Source: DATAGZ01 sp036263455
GTDB lineage: Bacteria; Pseudomonadota; Alphaproteobacteria; Dongiales; Dongiaceae
Length of the DNA stretch: 64,000 nt
NCBI GenBank assembly: GCA_036263455.1
Contig: DATAGZ010000022.1
Span: 202,532-266,531, forward strand
Direction: 5' to 3'
Positions 52,857-60,750 of this stretch are shown one piece after another (the first letter of the stretch is position 1; every line of letters starts with the position of its first letter). The notes under the pieces are model-generated. The model was not told where the DNA came from. It was given only the letters and a program-made list of their open reading frames with translations, and did no database searches. Made by a program: the position numbers and the translations under genes.

Positions 52857-53579
52857 ATGAACAGAGTAGCGATCGTCACGGGCGGAACGCGCGGCATTGG
52901 GGAGGCCATCTCGCTCGCTCTGCATGAGCGCGGGTATAAAGTCGCCTCGGTCTATCATGCGAACGAGGCACAGGCCAAGGATTTCGCTACGCGCACCGGC
53001 ATCGCGACCTATAAATTCGACGTCAGCAAATTCGCCGATTGCCAGCAGGGCGTGGCCAAGATCGTCGCCGACCTAGGGCCGATCGACGTCCTGATTAACA
53101 ATGCCGGTATCACGCGGGATGCGACGCTGCACCGGATGAATATCGATCAATGGCAAGCCGTCATCGACACCAATCTCACTTCTTGTTTCAATATGTGCCG
53201 ATCCGTCATCGATTCGATGCGCGAGCGAAATTTCGGCCGCATCGTCAACATCGGCTCGATCAATGGCCAGGCCGGCCAGTATGGCCAGGTGAATTACGCG
53301 GCCGCCAAATCCGGCATCCATGGTTTCACCAAGGCGCTCGCCCAGGAAGGTGCCGCCAAAGGTATTACCGTGAATGCGATAGCGCCCGGCTATATCGATA
53401 CCGAGATGGTTCGAGCGGTCCCACCCGAGGTGCTCGCCAAGATCGTCGCCAAGGTCCCGGTTGGTCGGCTCGGCAGGGCCGATGAGATCGCTCGCGGCGT
53501 GCTTTTCCTGGTGGACGACCAAGCCGGGTTCATCACCGGCTCCACCCTGTCCATCAATGGCGGCCAACACATGTATTGA
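52857..53579 (+). CDS. phaB: Acetoacetyl-CoA reductase
   Basis: PhaB, 240 aa, an SDR that reduces acetoacetyl-CoA to (R)-3-hydroxybutyryl-CoA for PHB. The Rossmann motif is VTGGTRGIGEA, with NNAGITRDATLHRM (residues near 81-94), the Tyr/Lys pair in YGQVNYAAAKSG and SINGGQHMY at the C-terminus, all close to characterised PhaB. A purine-rich CAGGGGGAA precedes the ATG. It completes the phaC-phaA-phaB route from acetyl-CoA. Confidence 0.95.
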   Translation: MNRVAIVTGGTRGIGEAISLALHERGYKVASVYHANEAQAKDFATRTGIATYKFDVSKFADCQQGVAKIVADLGPIDVLINNAGITRDATLHRMNIDQWQAVIDTNLTSCFNMCRSVIDSMRERNFGRIVNIGSINGQAGQYGQVNYAAAKSGIHGFTKALAQEGAAKGITVNAIAPGYIDTEMVRAVPPEVLAKIVAKVPVGRLGRADEIARGVLFLVDDQAGFITGSTLSINGGQHMY

Positions 53580-53606
53580 TGTGGTGTCCGAGCTTCGGGC
53601 GCCGTT

Positions 53607-55061
53607 TCACTCCGCCGCTTGCTGGCGGACCACCGGCTGGCTCCGGCGGAGGTCGTTGGCGCGGCGTACCGCATCATAGATCGGCGGAAAGCAGGGACGG
53701 TCGATATAGCGCCCCGTGCCTGGTTCGACCGTGAGAGCGCCGTTGGCCCACACGATCTTGCCTTGCGCGATGGTATGGCTCGGAATGCCGCGTACCTGCA
53801 TGCCCTCGAAGATATTGTAATCGACCTTCTGGTGATGGGTGCGAGCGGAAATAGTCCGGGTACCCTCCGGGTCCCAGACGACCAGATCGGCATCGGCGCC
53901 CACGGAAACCGAACCCTTGCGCGGATAGAGATTGAATATCTGCGCGGCATTTGTCGAAGTCACGCGCACGAATTCCATGGGCGTAAGCCGGCCAGTATTG
54001 ACCCCGTGATGCCATAGCACCGCCATGCGATCCTCCACCCCGCCGGTTCCGTTGGGAATTTTGGTGAAGTCCGCCCGGCCCATGCCTTTTTGATCGGCAC
54101 AAAAGCAGCAATGATCGGTGGCCGTCGTCTGCAACGTGCCGGATTGCAGCGCCCGCCACAGATAGGCCTGGTGCTCCTTCGAGCGGAAAGGCGGGCTCAT
54201 GACATGGGCCGCCGCCACGTTCCAGTCGGGGTGGCGATAGACGGATTCATCCACCAGGAGGTGGCCGGCCAGGACTTCGCCATAGACACGCTGGCCTTCG
54301 CCACGTGCCCGCGCGATGGCTTCGACCGATTCCCGGCAGGAATTGTGCACGATGTAGAGCGGCGTGCCCATGACCTGGGCGATCCGGATCGCGCGGTTGG
54401 CCGCCTCCCCTTCCACTTCGGGAGGACGCGAAAGCGGGTGACCCTCGGGACCGGTGATTCCCTTGGCGATAAGCTCGCGCTGGAGGTGATAGACGAGCTC
54501 ACCATTCTCGGCGTGCACCGTGGGGATGGCGCCGAGCTCAAGACACCGCGCGAAGCTTTTCACCAGATTCTCGTCAGGCACCATGATGGCGTTTTTATAG
54601 GCCATGAAATGCTTAAAGGAGTTCACGCCGTGATGGCGTGCAAGCTCGCCCATTTCGCGGGAGACCTGCTCGCTCCACCACGTCACCGCAACGTGGAAGC
54701 TGTAATCGGCGCAGGCCTTCTTCGCCCAGTCGCGCCACAGCGCATAGGCCTCGAGCAGGGATTGCTGCGGATTTGGAATCACGAAGTCGATGATCATGGT
54801 CGTGCCGCCGGCCAGTCCCGCCGCCGTGCCGGTAAAGAAATCCTCGCTCGCTACCGTGCCCATGAAGGGAAGCTGCATATGCGTGTGCGGATCGATGCCG
54901 CCCGGCATGACATATTGTCCACCCGCATCGATAACATCCGCGCCGTGGGGCGTCTCCAGCTCCTCGCCGATTGAGATGATTTTCCCCTGGTCGCAGTAGA
55001 CATCGCCCCGGATCATGGAATCGCCGGTGACGATCATCCCCCCTCTGATAAGCAAGGCCAT
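53607..55061 (-). CDS. hydA: Dihydropyrimidinase (D-hydantoinase)
   Basis: 484-aa amidohydrolase that opens dihydrouracil or hydantoin rings. GGIDPHTHMQLPFMG provides the first zinc ligands, FKHFMAYKNAIMV holds the lysine to be carboxylated, and HAENGELV, VHNSCRESVEA and TDHCCF lie at later metal and substrate positions. The ATG at 55061 gives MALLIRGGMIVTGDSM. It is divergent from upp, so a pyrimidine-catabolic or salvage role fits; dihydropyrimidine dehydrogenase and ureidopropionase are not in the window. Confidence 0.9.
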   Translation of the reverse strand: MALLIRGGMIVTGDSMIRGDVYCDQGKIISIGEELETPHGADVIDAGGQYVMPGGIDPHTHMQLPFMGTVASEDFFTGTAAGLAGGTTMIIDFVIPNPQQSLLEAYALWRDWAKKACADYSFHVAVTWWSEQVSREMGELARHHGVNSFKHFMAYKNAIMVPDENLVKSFARCLELGAIPTVHAENGELVYHLQRELIAKGITGPEGHPLSRPPEVEGEAANRAIRIAQVMGTPLYIVHNSCRESVEAIARARGEGQRVYGEVLAGHLLVDESVYRHPDWNVAAAHVMSPPFRSKEHQAYLWRALQSGTLQTTATDHCCFCADQKGMGRADFTKIPNGTGGVEDRMAVLWHHGVNTGRLTPMEFVRVTSTNAAQIFNLYPRKGSVSVGADADLVVWDPEGTRTISARTHHQKVDYNIFEGMQVRGIPSHTIAQGKIVWANGALTVEPGTGRYIDRPCFPPIYDAVRRANDLRRSQPVVRQQAAE

Positions 55062-55135
55062 CGCTTCCTCCCTTACTCTTGGCAAAATCGATCCCGTAGT
55101 CTAGACCTTTCGCCCGAGGCGTGAAAGGGGGGAAA

Positions 55136-55777
55136 ATGACCGAATTCGCGACGCTGCACGTGCTGCGTCATCCGCTCATCCAGCATAAGCTTTCGATGAT
55201 GCGCGACCGGCAGACTCCCACCATCCTGTTCCGCCAGCTCCTTCGGGAAATATCCCTGCTGATGGGCTATGAGATCACCCGCGACCTGCCGATGACCACG
55301 ACCGCGATCGAGACTCCCCTGACTCGCTTCGATGCACCTGTCATTGCCGGAAAGAAAGTGGCGATCGTACCTATTCTACGTGCTGGCTTGACCATGGCGG
55401 ACGGGCTGATGGAGCTTATCCCTTCAGCACGTATGGGTCATGTTGGCATGTATCGCGACCACGACACTAAGCAGCCCGTCGAATATTTCGTCAAGCTGCC
55501 CGAGCCGGAAGGGCGCACCTTCATCGTTGTCGATCCCATGTTGGCCACGGGTCATTCGGCGTCGGCGGCCATCGATGCATTGAATCGGCGCGGCATTCGG
55601 GACGAGAACATCCGGCTCATGGTTTTGGTGGCAGCGCCGGAAGGGGTGCGAACCTTTTCCCGCCAGCACCCGGATATCCCGATCTATGCTGCGGCGCTCG
55701 ATTCCCATCTCAACGAGAGTGCCTATATTGTGCCGGGGCTGGGCGATGCCGGCGACCGGCTTTTCGGCACCAAATAG
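55136..55777 (+). CDS. upp: Uracil phosphoribosyltransferase
   Basis: UPRT, 213 aa, makes UMP from uracil and PRPP. HPLIQHKLSMMRDRQTPT, the PRPP-binding loop VDPMLATGHSASAAIDAL and the C-terminal GDAGDRLFGTK are complete. A run of AAAGGGGGG lies just before the ATG at 55136. It is divergent from dihydropyrimidinase across 74 bases. Confidence 0.96.
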   Translation: MTEFATLHVLRHPLIQHKLSMMRDRQTPTILFRQLLREISLLMGYEITRDLPMTTTAIETPLTRFDAPVIAGKKVAIVPILRAGLTMADGLMELIPSARMGHVGMYRDHDTKQPVEYFVKLPEPEGRTFIVVDPMLATGHSASAAIDALNRRGIRDENIRLMVLVAAPEGVRTFSRQHPDIPIYAAALDSHLNESAYIVPGLGDAGDRLFGTK

Positions 55778-55790
55778 CGGAGTACGCTGC

Positions 55791-56345
55791 TTAGCAGTTG
55801 GGCGCCAGCACACAATTCTGCTGCCCCTCGTGCTGCGCGTTGTGGTTCGGAAAGAGCCGCACGGTAAGATACCGCAGGAATTGCGCGAGCTTAGGATCGT
55901 TCACATCCGAAATATCGCTTACCGACGCGACCAGCGAAGAATAGAGCTTGCCGCCCCAGCACATACCCACCGCCACGTGAACTTCGCCGGTAAAACGGGC
56001 GGGAGGCGGCAGAGGCGCTCCAGGATGCGCATCGCAGAATTCCGTAAAAGGCACCGCCGATGTGCGATTGAACACGAAAATCATATGATACGGACTGTTC
56101 GGATCGGGGTCGATACCGGGAGCCTGAATGACATGGTTGACGTAATCTGCAAATGCCACCGGCGATGTGCCCGGGAAAGGATTGCCGCTTACGACCGCCC
56201 ACAGCGAATGAGAGAAGGGAACATGGGATAGATAGGTCGGTTCATAGCTCGCATCGATATAGACATTGTCGATTCTGCCAGGGACACAGGAAGCGAGCCA
56301 CAGGCCGAGCGATAAGACCATCAAACCGCGAGAAAGAATTTTCAT
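55791..56345 (-). CDS. Lipoprotein of unknown function (paralogue 2 of a tandem pair)
   Basis: 184-aa predicted lipoprotein. The signal peptide ends in the lipobox LASC with Cys20. The mature part shares RIDNVYIDASYEPTYLSHVP, LWAVVSGNPF, IQAPGIDPDP and WGGKLY with the product of the next gene, so the two are tandem paralogues. Other cysteines occur in FCDAHP, MCWGG and near the C-terminus (QQNCVLAPNC), which could form disulfides. No known family is recognised. It starts 9 bases after the stop of the upstream paralogue. Confidence 0.65.
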   Translation of the reverse strand: MKILSRGLMVLSLGLWLASCVPGRIDNVYIDASYEPTYLSHVPFSHSLWAVVSGNPFPGTSPVAFADYVNHVIQAPGIDPDPNSPYHMIFVFNRTSAVPFTEFCDAHPGAPLPPPARFTGEVHVAVGMCWGGKLYSSLVASVSDISDVNDPKLAQFLRYLTVRLFPNHNAQHEGQQNCVLAPNC

Positions 56346-56354
56346 TTCAAAGCC

Positions 56355-56852
56355 TCAACAAACGGATCCATACGCGCAATCGGGGAATAGCCGGATGACG
56401 ATGTAGCGCATGTCCATAATAAACAGCGGATCATCCGGCCCCGTTGCCGTCTCGATCGACGCATTAATATATGTATAGAGCTTGCCACCATAGCACAATG
56501 CCGCAAGGACGGAAAATTTTCCCATGGATGAAGGCATAGCTTGCCCTTCCGCCGTGCAGATCGTGTCGAGCTGATTGCCGCGCCTGGGCAGAAAAGCCAT
56601 GCGGATCCGAAACGGACTGCGCGGGTCGGGAGCGATGCCGGGTGCTTGGATCGCGGCGTTGACCTTTGTCGAGAAATCCTCCTGCGGCACGGCGAAGGGA
56701 TTGCCGGAAACTTCGGCCCACAACGCATGGTTGTAAGGCACGTGATGCAGGAAGTCTGGCGTGTACGACGAATCGACATAGATATTGTCGATCCGCGAGG
56801 CTTGGCAGCCGGCCACGCAAAAAGCTAAAAGTATAACAAGAATTTTGGACAT
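56355..56852 (-). CDS. Lipoprotein of unknown function (paralogue 1 of a tandem pair)
   Basis: 165-aa predicted lipoprotein. The ATG at 56852 gives a short signal peptide ending CVAGC (Cys16). RIDNIYVDSSYTPDFLHHVP, ALWAEVSGNPF, IQAPGIAPDP and CYGGKLY repeat the pattern of its downstream neighbour, with about half of positions similar by eye. Cysteines in DTICTAE and ALCYGG and the C-terminal pair in FPDCAYGSVC suggest an oxidising compartment. It is divergent from the DUF1489 gene with only 27 bases between starts. Confidence 0.65.
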   Translation of the reverse strand: MSKILVILLAFCVAGCQASRIDNIYVDSSYTPDFLHHVPYNHALWAEVSGNPFAVPQEDFSTKVNAAIQAPGIAPDPRSPFRIRMAFLPRRGNQLDTICTAEGQAMPSSMGKFSVLAALCYGGKLYTYINASIETATGPDDPLFIMDMRYIVIRLFPDCAYGSVC

Positions 56853-56879
56853 CTTTTTCCCAGGAGAACGCGTTTCGTT

Positions 56880-57341
56880 ATGGCTAAGCCAAAGACTACT
56901 CCACTCCATTTAGTCAAGCTCTGCGTCGGGGTAAATCACCCGCGTCAATTGCTGCAATGGGAGGAGAAGCTTGCGAAACGCGGCGTGCGACGTGAAGATA
57001 GCCATTGGACGCGCCAGCACCCCAAGCGGGCGGAGCAGATCCTCGCGGGCGGCTCGCTCTACTGGGTCATTGATGGCGAGATACGTGTCCGCCACACCAT
57101 CCTTCGGCTCGATGAGGTCAAGGATAAAGAGGGTCAACGTTTCTGCGCGATCGTCTATAATCCCACTGTCATCTTGGTCGAGCCCCGGCCGCGCCGCCCT
57201 TTCCAAGGCTGGCGGTACCTTCCCGACGAGGACGCGCCGGCCGACCTGCCACGGCAAGAGGCGGCGCGGCGACTGCTTCTTGAGGAAGAGAATCTGCCCC
57301 GCCGCCTGCGCAAGGATCTCAAGGATTTGGGGTTGGTGTGA
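56880..57341 (+). CDS. DUF1489-family protein
   Basis: 153-aa protein of a conserved alphaproteobacterial family. LHLVKLCVGVNHPRQLLQWE, HPKRAEQILAGGSLYWVIDG and FQGWRYLPDEDAPADLP are the characteristic blocks. There is no signal peptide or membrane segment, so it is probably cytosolic. Function is unknown. The ATG gives the usual start, and the gene ends 3 bases before the convergent tRNA-Cys. Confidence 0.85.
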   Translation: MAKPKTTPLHLVKLCVGVNHPRQLLQWEEKLAKRGVRREDSHWTRQHPKRAEQILAGGSLYWVIDGEIRVRHTILRLDEVKDKEGQRFCAIVYNPTVILVEPRPRRPFQGWRYLPDEDAPADLPRQEAARRLLLEEENLPRRLRKDLKDLGLV

Positions 57342-57344
57342 TCG

Positions 57345-57415
57345 AGGCCCGGGCCGGAATCGAACCGACGTACGAGGATTTGCAGTCCTCTGCATGGCCA
57401 CTCTGCCACCGGGCC
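57345..57415 (-). tRNA. tRNA-Cys (anticodon GCA)
   Basis: A 71-base cloverleaf on the minus strand. The acceptor arms GGCCCGG and CCGGGCC pair fully, the anticodon loop CTGCAAA reads GCA, and the T arm is GTCGG-TTCGATT-CCGGC. The discriminator is U, normal for Cys tRNA, and CCA is not encoded. Confidence 0.95.
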
Positions 57416-57427
57416 CAACCGGGCGCG

Positions 57428-57456
57428 ACCATACTTCCCTGACGGGAGGGGGTCAA
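57428..57456 (-). promoter_or_regulatory. tRNA-Cys promoter
   Basis: TTGACC (57451-57456) and TATGGT (57428-57433) on the minus strand are 17 bases apart, placing the start point a few bases upstream of the tRNA. Confidence 0.65.
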
Positions 57457-57457
57457 G

Positions 57458-57486
57458 TTGCCATTGTCGGTTTTCCCGCTTATAAG
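57458..57486 (+). promoter_or_regulatory. Promoter of the methyltransferase-tolC-acpS operon
   Basis: TTGCCA (57458-57463) and TATAAG (57481-57486) are 17 bases apart, each one mismatch from consensus. The start point would be about 35 bases before the ATG at 57529. It lies back-to-back with the tRNA-Cys promoter. Confidence 0.7.
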
Positions 57487-57528
57487 CAGTGCTGAACGAA
57501 CCGACTATTCCATGGGAATAAACGCACG

Positions 57529-58179
57529 ATGAAATACCGGAACGCCAGGATGGCGATGGTGGAAAGTCAAATTCGGACCAATAAGGTAACCGATGAGCGA
57601 CTCATCGCCGCGTTCCAGGAAATCCCCCGGGAACTTTTCGCGCCCGCCCATCTGCGCGATTTGGCCTATCACGACGATGATTTGCCGCTTGGCAACGGGC
57701 GCTACCTCACCGAACCCATGATCCTCGCGCGTCTGATTCAGGCACTCCAGGTCACAGAAAACGACATTGTGATGATCTTGGGCGGAGGGACTGGCTACGC
57801 AGCGGCGATTCTTTCCCGACTGGCAGGCACGGTGATCGCGGCCGACGATGCAGCGTCGCTGCAAAGCAGCATCCCTGTCTGGCGCCAGCTTGGCATGGAT
57901 ACGATCGTTCCCGTGGAAGGATCCCTCGCCGAGGGATGCCCGCGCTATGCGCCCTATGACGCCATCCTTGTCGATGGCGCGTCCGAAATCGTCCTTCCCG
58001 TTTGGCGAGACCAGCTCAATGAAGCAGGGCGGCTTGCGCTTGTGCACCGCGAGGACACGGTCAGCCGCGGCGCGCTTTATACCAAGCATGGCAATCACTG
58101 GTCGCACCGCGCGTTGTTTGACGCCTGGGCGCCAGTGCTCCCTGGACTTTGCCATGAGAAAGGGTTCGTCTTTTCTTGA
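57529..58179 (+). CDS. Protein-L-isoaspartate methyltransferase-like protein
   Basis: 216-aa SAM-dependent methyltransferase of the PCMT fold. MVESQIRTNKVTDERLIAAF and IPRELFAPAHLRDLAYHDDD are the N-terminal hallmarks, and the SAM motif I is LGGGTGYAAAILSRL. This shorter, variant form upstream of tolC is common in alphaproteobacteria and may not repair isoaspartate. Its stop overlaps the TTG start of tolC (TTGA), so they are co-translated. Confidence 0.85.
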   Translation: MKYRNARMAMVESQIRTNKVTDERLIAAFQEIPRELFAPAHLRDLAYHDDDLPLGNGRYLTEPMILARLIQALQVTENDIVMILGGGTGYAAAILSRLAGTVIAADDAASLQSSIPVWRQLGMDTIVPVEGSLAEGCPRYAPYDAILVDGASEIVLPVWRDQLNEAGRLALVHREDTVSRGALYTKHGNHWSHRALFDAWAPVLPGLCHEKGFVFS

Positions 58180-59588
58180 TTTTGTCCCGCCTATTTCTTT
58201 GTGCGTTCCTTGCGGCATGCGTTGTGACCACGGCCCACGCGACCGAGCTTGAGGACGCGCTCGCCCAAGCCTATCTCAACAATCCGACCTTGCAAGCCGC
58301 GCGCGCCCAGCTGCGGCAAACTGACGAAAGCGTACCCCAAGCGCTGTCCGGCTGGCGTCCCACTGTCATTGGCTCGGTTCAGGGCGGTTACAACCGCATC
58401 ACTCCCGACAACGCCTTGTCGCGGCAACTTCTCGAGCGGCAGAATGCCGTCGATTCGGCGCGTCAGAGCGGCTTTGGCGCGCGAGGCGGGTCGCTCACAA
58501 CTACGCCCAACAGCTACGGTGTTACGGTCAGCCAGCCCATCTTCCAGGGCTTCAAGACAGTGGCGGGCACGCGAGCGGCTGAAAAAGCGGTATTGGCCGG
58601 CCGCGCACAGCTCGAAGCTACAGAGCAGACCGTCCTGCTCCAGGCCGTCACGGCGTATATGAATGTCGTGCGCGATCAGGAGGTCGTCGAGGTCGACCGC
58701 CGCAATGTCGAAGTGCTGCAACAGCAGCTCGACTATACGCGCGCGCGCTTCGATGCCGGCCTCGCAACCCGCACCGATGTGTCGGAAGCGGAATCCCGCC
58801 TGGCCCGCAGCGTGGGCGAGAAGATCGCGGCGGAAGGTCAACTCACCCTCTCGCGCGCCCAGTACCAGCAAGTCATCGGACAAATGCCCGATCAGGTTCA
58901 TGCGCCGAAGCTCAGCCTGAGCTTGCCGCAGAATGAGAGCGCAGCAGCGGCTCTGGCCGACCAGCGGCCAGAGCTGGTCGCAGCCAGACACAGCGCCGAA
59001 TCGGCGCAAGAAAATATCGACGTCGCCTTCGGCGACTTGCTTCCCTCGCTCTCCATCGAAGGAAGCTATAGTCGGGTCGCCGACCAGCGGACGCGCGGAA
59101 CGGTCGAGGATGAAGCGACGGTCATGGGCGTCCTGAGCGTGCCTCTCTATCAAGCCGGCGCGCCCGATTCCCGCGTACGCCAGGCAAAGCAGCGTTATTC
59201 CGAATTGCTGGAGCGTATCGAGGAAACCCGACGCCAGTCGGTGCAGCAGGCCATCGACGCCTGGCGCCAGTATCGGGCTGCATCCGCCAGCGTGGAATCC
59301 GATCGCAAGCAGCTCGAATCGGCGCAGCTCGCACTCGAGGGCGTAATTGAAGAACAGAAGGTTGGCCAGCGAACCGTCCTCGATATTTTCGATGCCGAAC
59401 AGGAAGTACGCAACGCACAGGTCGCCTTGGTCACCGATCAGGCGAATGTCGTGATCGCCGCCTATTATCTGCAGCAAACGGCGGGGCGTTTGACTGCCAA
59501 GCAGCTCGCGCTGAAAGTGCCTCTCTACGATCCGACGAAATATTACGATAAGGTCCGCAACAAGTTCTGGGGCTGGGATACGGAATGA
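58176..59588 (+). CDS. tolC: TolC-family outer-membrane channel protein
   Basis: 470-aa outer-membrane factor for type I secretion and efflux. A signal peptide (to about residue 22, TTAHA) precedes two homologous halves of long helices, with ELEDALAQAYLNNPTLQAAR, NSYGVTVSQPIFQGFKTVAG and EQKVGQRTVLDIFDAEQEVR typical of TolC. The start is a TTG overlapping the methyltransferase stop; another TTG lies two codons later. The stop forms an ATGA overlap with acpS. Partner pump genes are not in the window. Confidence 0.92.
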   Translation: MILSRLFLCAFLAACVVTTAHATELEDALAQAYLNNPTLQAARAQLRQTDESVPQALSGWRPTVIGSVQGGYNRITPDNALSRQLLERQNAVDSARQSGFGARGGSLTTTPNSYGVTVSQPIFQGFKTVAGTRAAEKAVLAGRAQLEATEQTVLLQAVTAYMNVVRDQEVVEVDRRNVEVLQQQLDYTRARFDAGLATRTDVSEAESRLARSVGEKIAAEGQLTLSRAQYQQVIGQMPDQVHAPKLSLSLPQNESAAAALADQRPELVAARHSAESAQENIDVAFGDLLPSLSIEGSYSRVADQRTRGTVEDEATVMGVLSVPLYQAGAPDSRVRQAKQRYSELLERIEETRRQSVQQAIDAWRQYRAASASVESDRKQLESAQLALEGVIEEQKVGQRTVLDIFDAEQEVRNAQVALVTDQANVVIAAYYLQQTAGRLTAKQLALKVPLYDPTKYYDKVRNKFWGWDTE

Positions 59589-60004
59589 TTATAGGTGTGG
59601 GCAGTGATCTCATTGACATCCGCCGCATTGAACAATCCCTAGACCGATTCGGAGATCGATTTATCCAGCGGATATTCACCATCACCGAGCAGCGGAAATC
59701 CGAAACACGCACTGCACGCGCCGCTTCCTATGCCAAGCGTTTCGCAGCAAAGGAAGCCTGCGCCAAGGCGCTCGGCACCGGTCTGCACCAGGGCGTATTT
59801 TGGCGCGACATGGGTGTCGTCAACCTGCCGAGCGGGCAGCCGACATTGATCCTCTCCAATGGCGCGCGCCACCGGCTCGAGCGGCTCGTCCCTTCCGGCA
59901 TGCAAGCGGTACTGCACCTTACCATGACGGATGAATATCCTTACGCCCACGCCCAAGTCATTATCAGCGCGGTTTCAAGTACCACACGTGCCGAGGCGGT
60001 TTAG
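59585..60004 (+). CDS. acpS: Holo-[acyl-carrier-protein] synthase
   Basis: AcpS, 139 aa, attaches phosphopantetheine to acyl carrier protein. IIGVGSDLIDIRRIEQSLDR and FAAKEACAKALGTG carry the magnesium-binding Asp and Glu; HLTMTDEYPYAHAQVII is the normal C-terminal region. The C-terminal tail is slightly longer than in short homologues. Its ATG overlaps the tolC stop, unlike the frequent placement next to lepB-rnc-era. Confidence 0.94.
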   Translation: MIIGVGSDLIDIRRIEQSLDRFGDRFIQRIFTITEQRKSETRTARAASYAKRFAAKEACAKALGTGLHQGVFWRDMGVVNLPSGQPTLILSNGARHRLERLVPSGMQAVLHLTMTDEYPYAHAQVIISAVSSTTRAEAV

Positions 60005-60129
60005 CTTTATTTCTACGTCATGCCCGCTTCTGACCCAGGCATCTCTCACAGACAAAGATCAATCGGCACGTGCTCTGCACGCTTCTATTATGAGTCTGCG
60101 AAGACGGCGGCCCGGCGGTAGCGAAACCG

Positions 60130-60750
60130 TTAGACCAGCATCTTATCCTGCTTCGCCATCGCGCCGTAAGCGTGCCACAGCATCCGCGCCGCCAACGAAC
60201 GATAGGGGCGCCATTTGCGCCCGAGTTGACGGAGCTTGGCCTCATCCGGTCGCGCCCGCATCCTCTTGAGCTTTTGCAAGGCCACCTGAATGGCAAGATC
60301 GCCGGCCGGCCAGATGTCGGGCCGGTTGAGGCCGAAAAGCAAGTACATCTCGGCACTCCACCGGCCGATCCCCGGCAGCACGATAAGGGCTTCGATCGCC
60401 GCTTCGTCGTCCATCGCCTCGATCTCGGCGAGGCTGAGGGCGCCGGTATCGATCGCCTCCGCTATCGTCCGGCAGCGCAGGATCTTGGGACCGCTGAGAC
60501 CCGCTTGGCGCAGCTCCGCCTCGCTCGCCCGCAAGAAGCGCTGGGGCGTGACCTCATTGCCGAGCAGGGCTACGAGCCGGCCATGGATCGCGCGCGCCGC
60601 ACTGGTCGAAATCTGCTGCCCCATGACAATCTGCATGAGGCCGGGGAAGCCCGTGGGCATGGTACGTTGGGGCGGCGGTCCGTGGCGCTGGTGGATATCC
60701 GCAAACAAAGAATCCAGGTGACAAATATCCTTTAAGCTTTTATTTTTCAA
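60130..60750 (-). CDS. AlkA-like DNA-3-methyladenine glycosylase II
   Basis: 206-aa HhH-GPD DNA glycosylase. The helix-hairpin-helix is LPGIGRWSAEMYLLFGL and the catalytic Asp151 lies in WPAGDLAIQ. MGQQISTSAARAIHGR is the wedge region. There is no N-terminal TATA-like domain, so it resembles the short AlkA/MagIII-like type. The start is uncertain: the longest reading begins with a TTG directly after the ilvC stop, and no clear ribosome-binding site supports it. Confidence 0.85.
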   Translation of the reverse strand: MKNKSLKDICHLDSLFADIHQRHGPPPQRTMPTGFPGLMQIVMGQQISTSAARAIHGRLVALLGNEVTPQRFLRASEAELRQAGLSGPKILRCRTIAEAIDTGALSLAEIEAMDDEAAIEALIVLPGIGRWSAEMYLLFGLNRPDIWPAGDLAIQVALQKLKRMRARPDEAKLRQLGRKWRPYRSLAARMLWHAYGAMAKQDKMLV

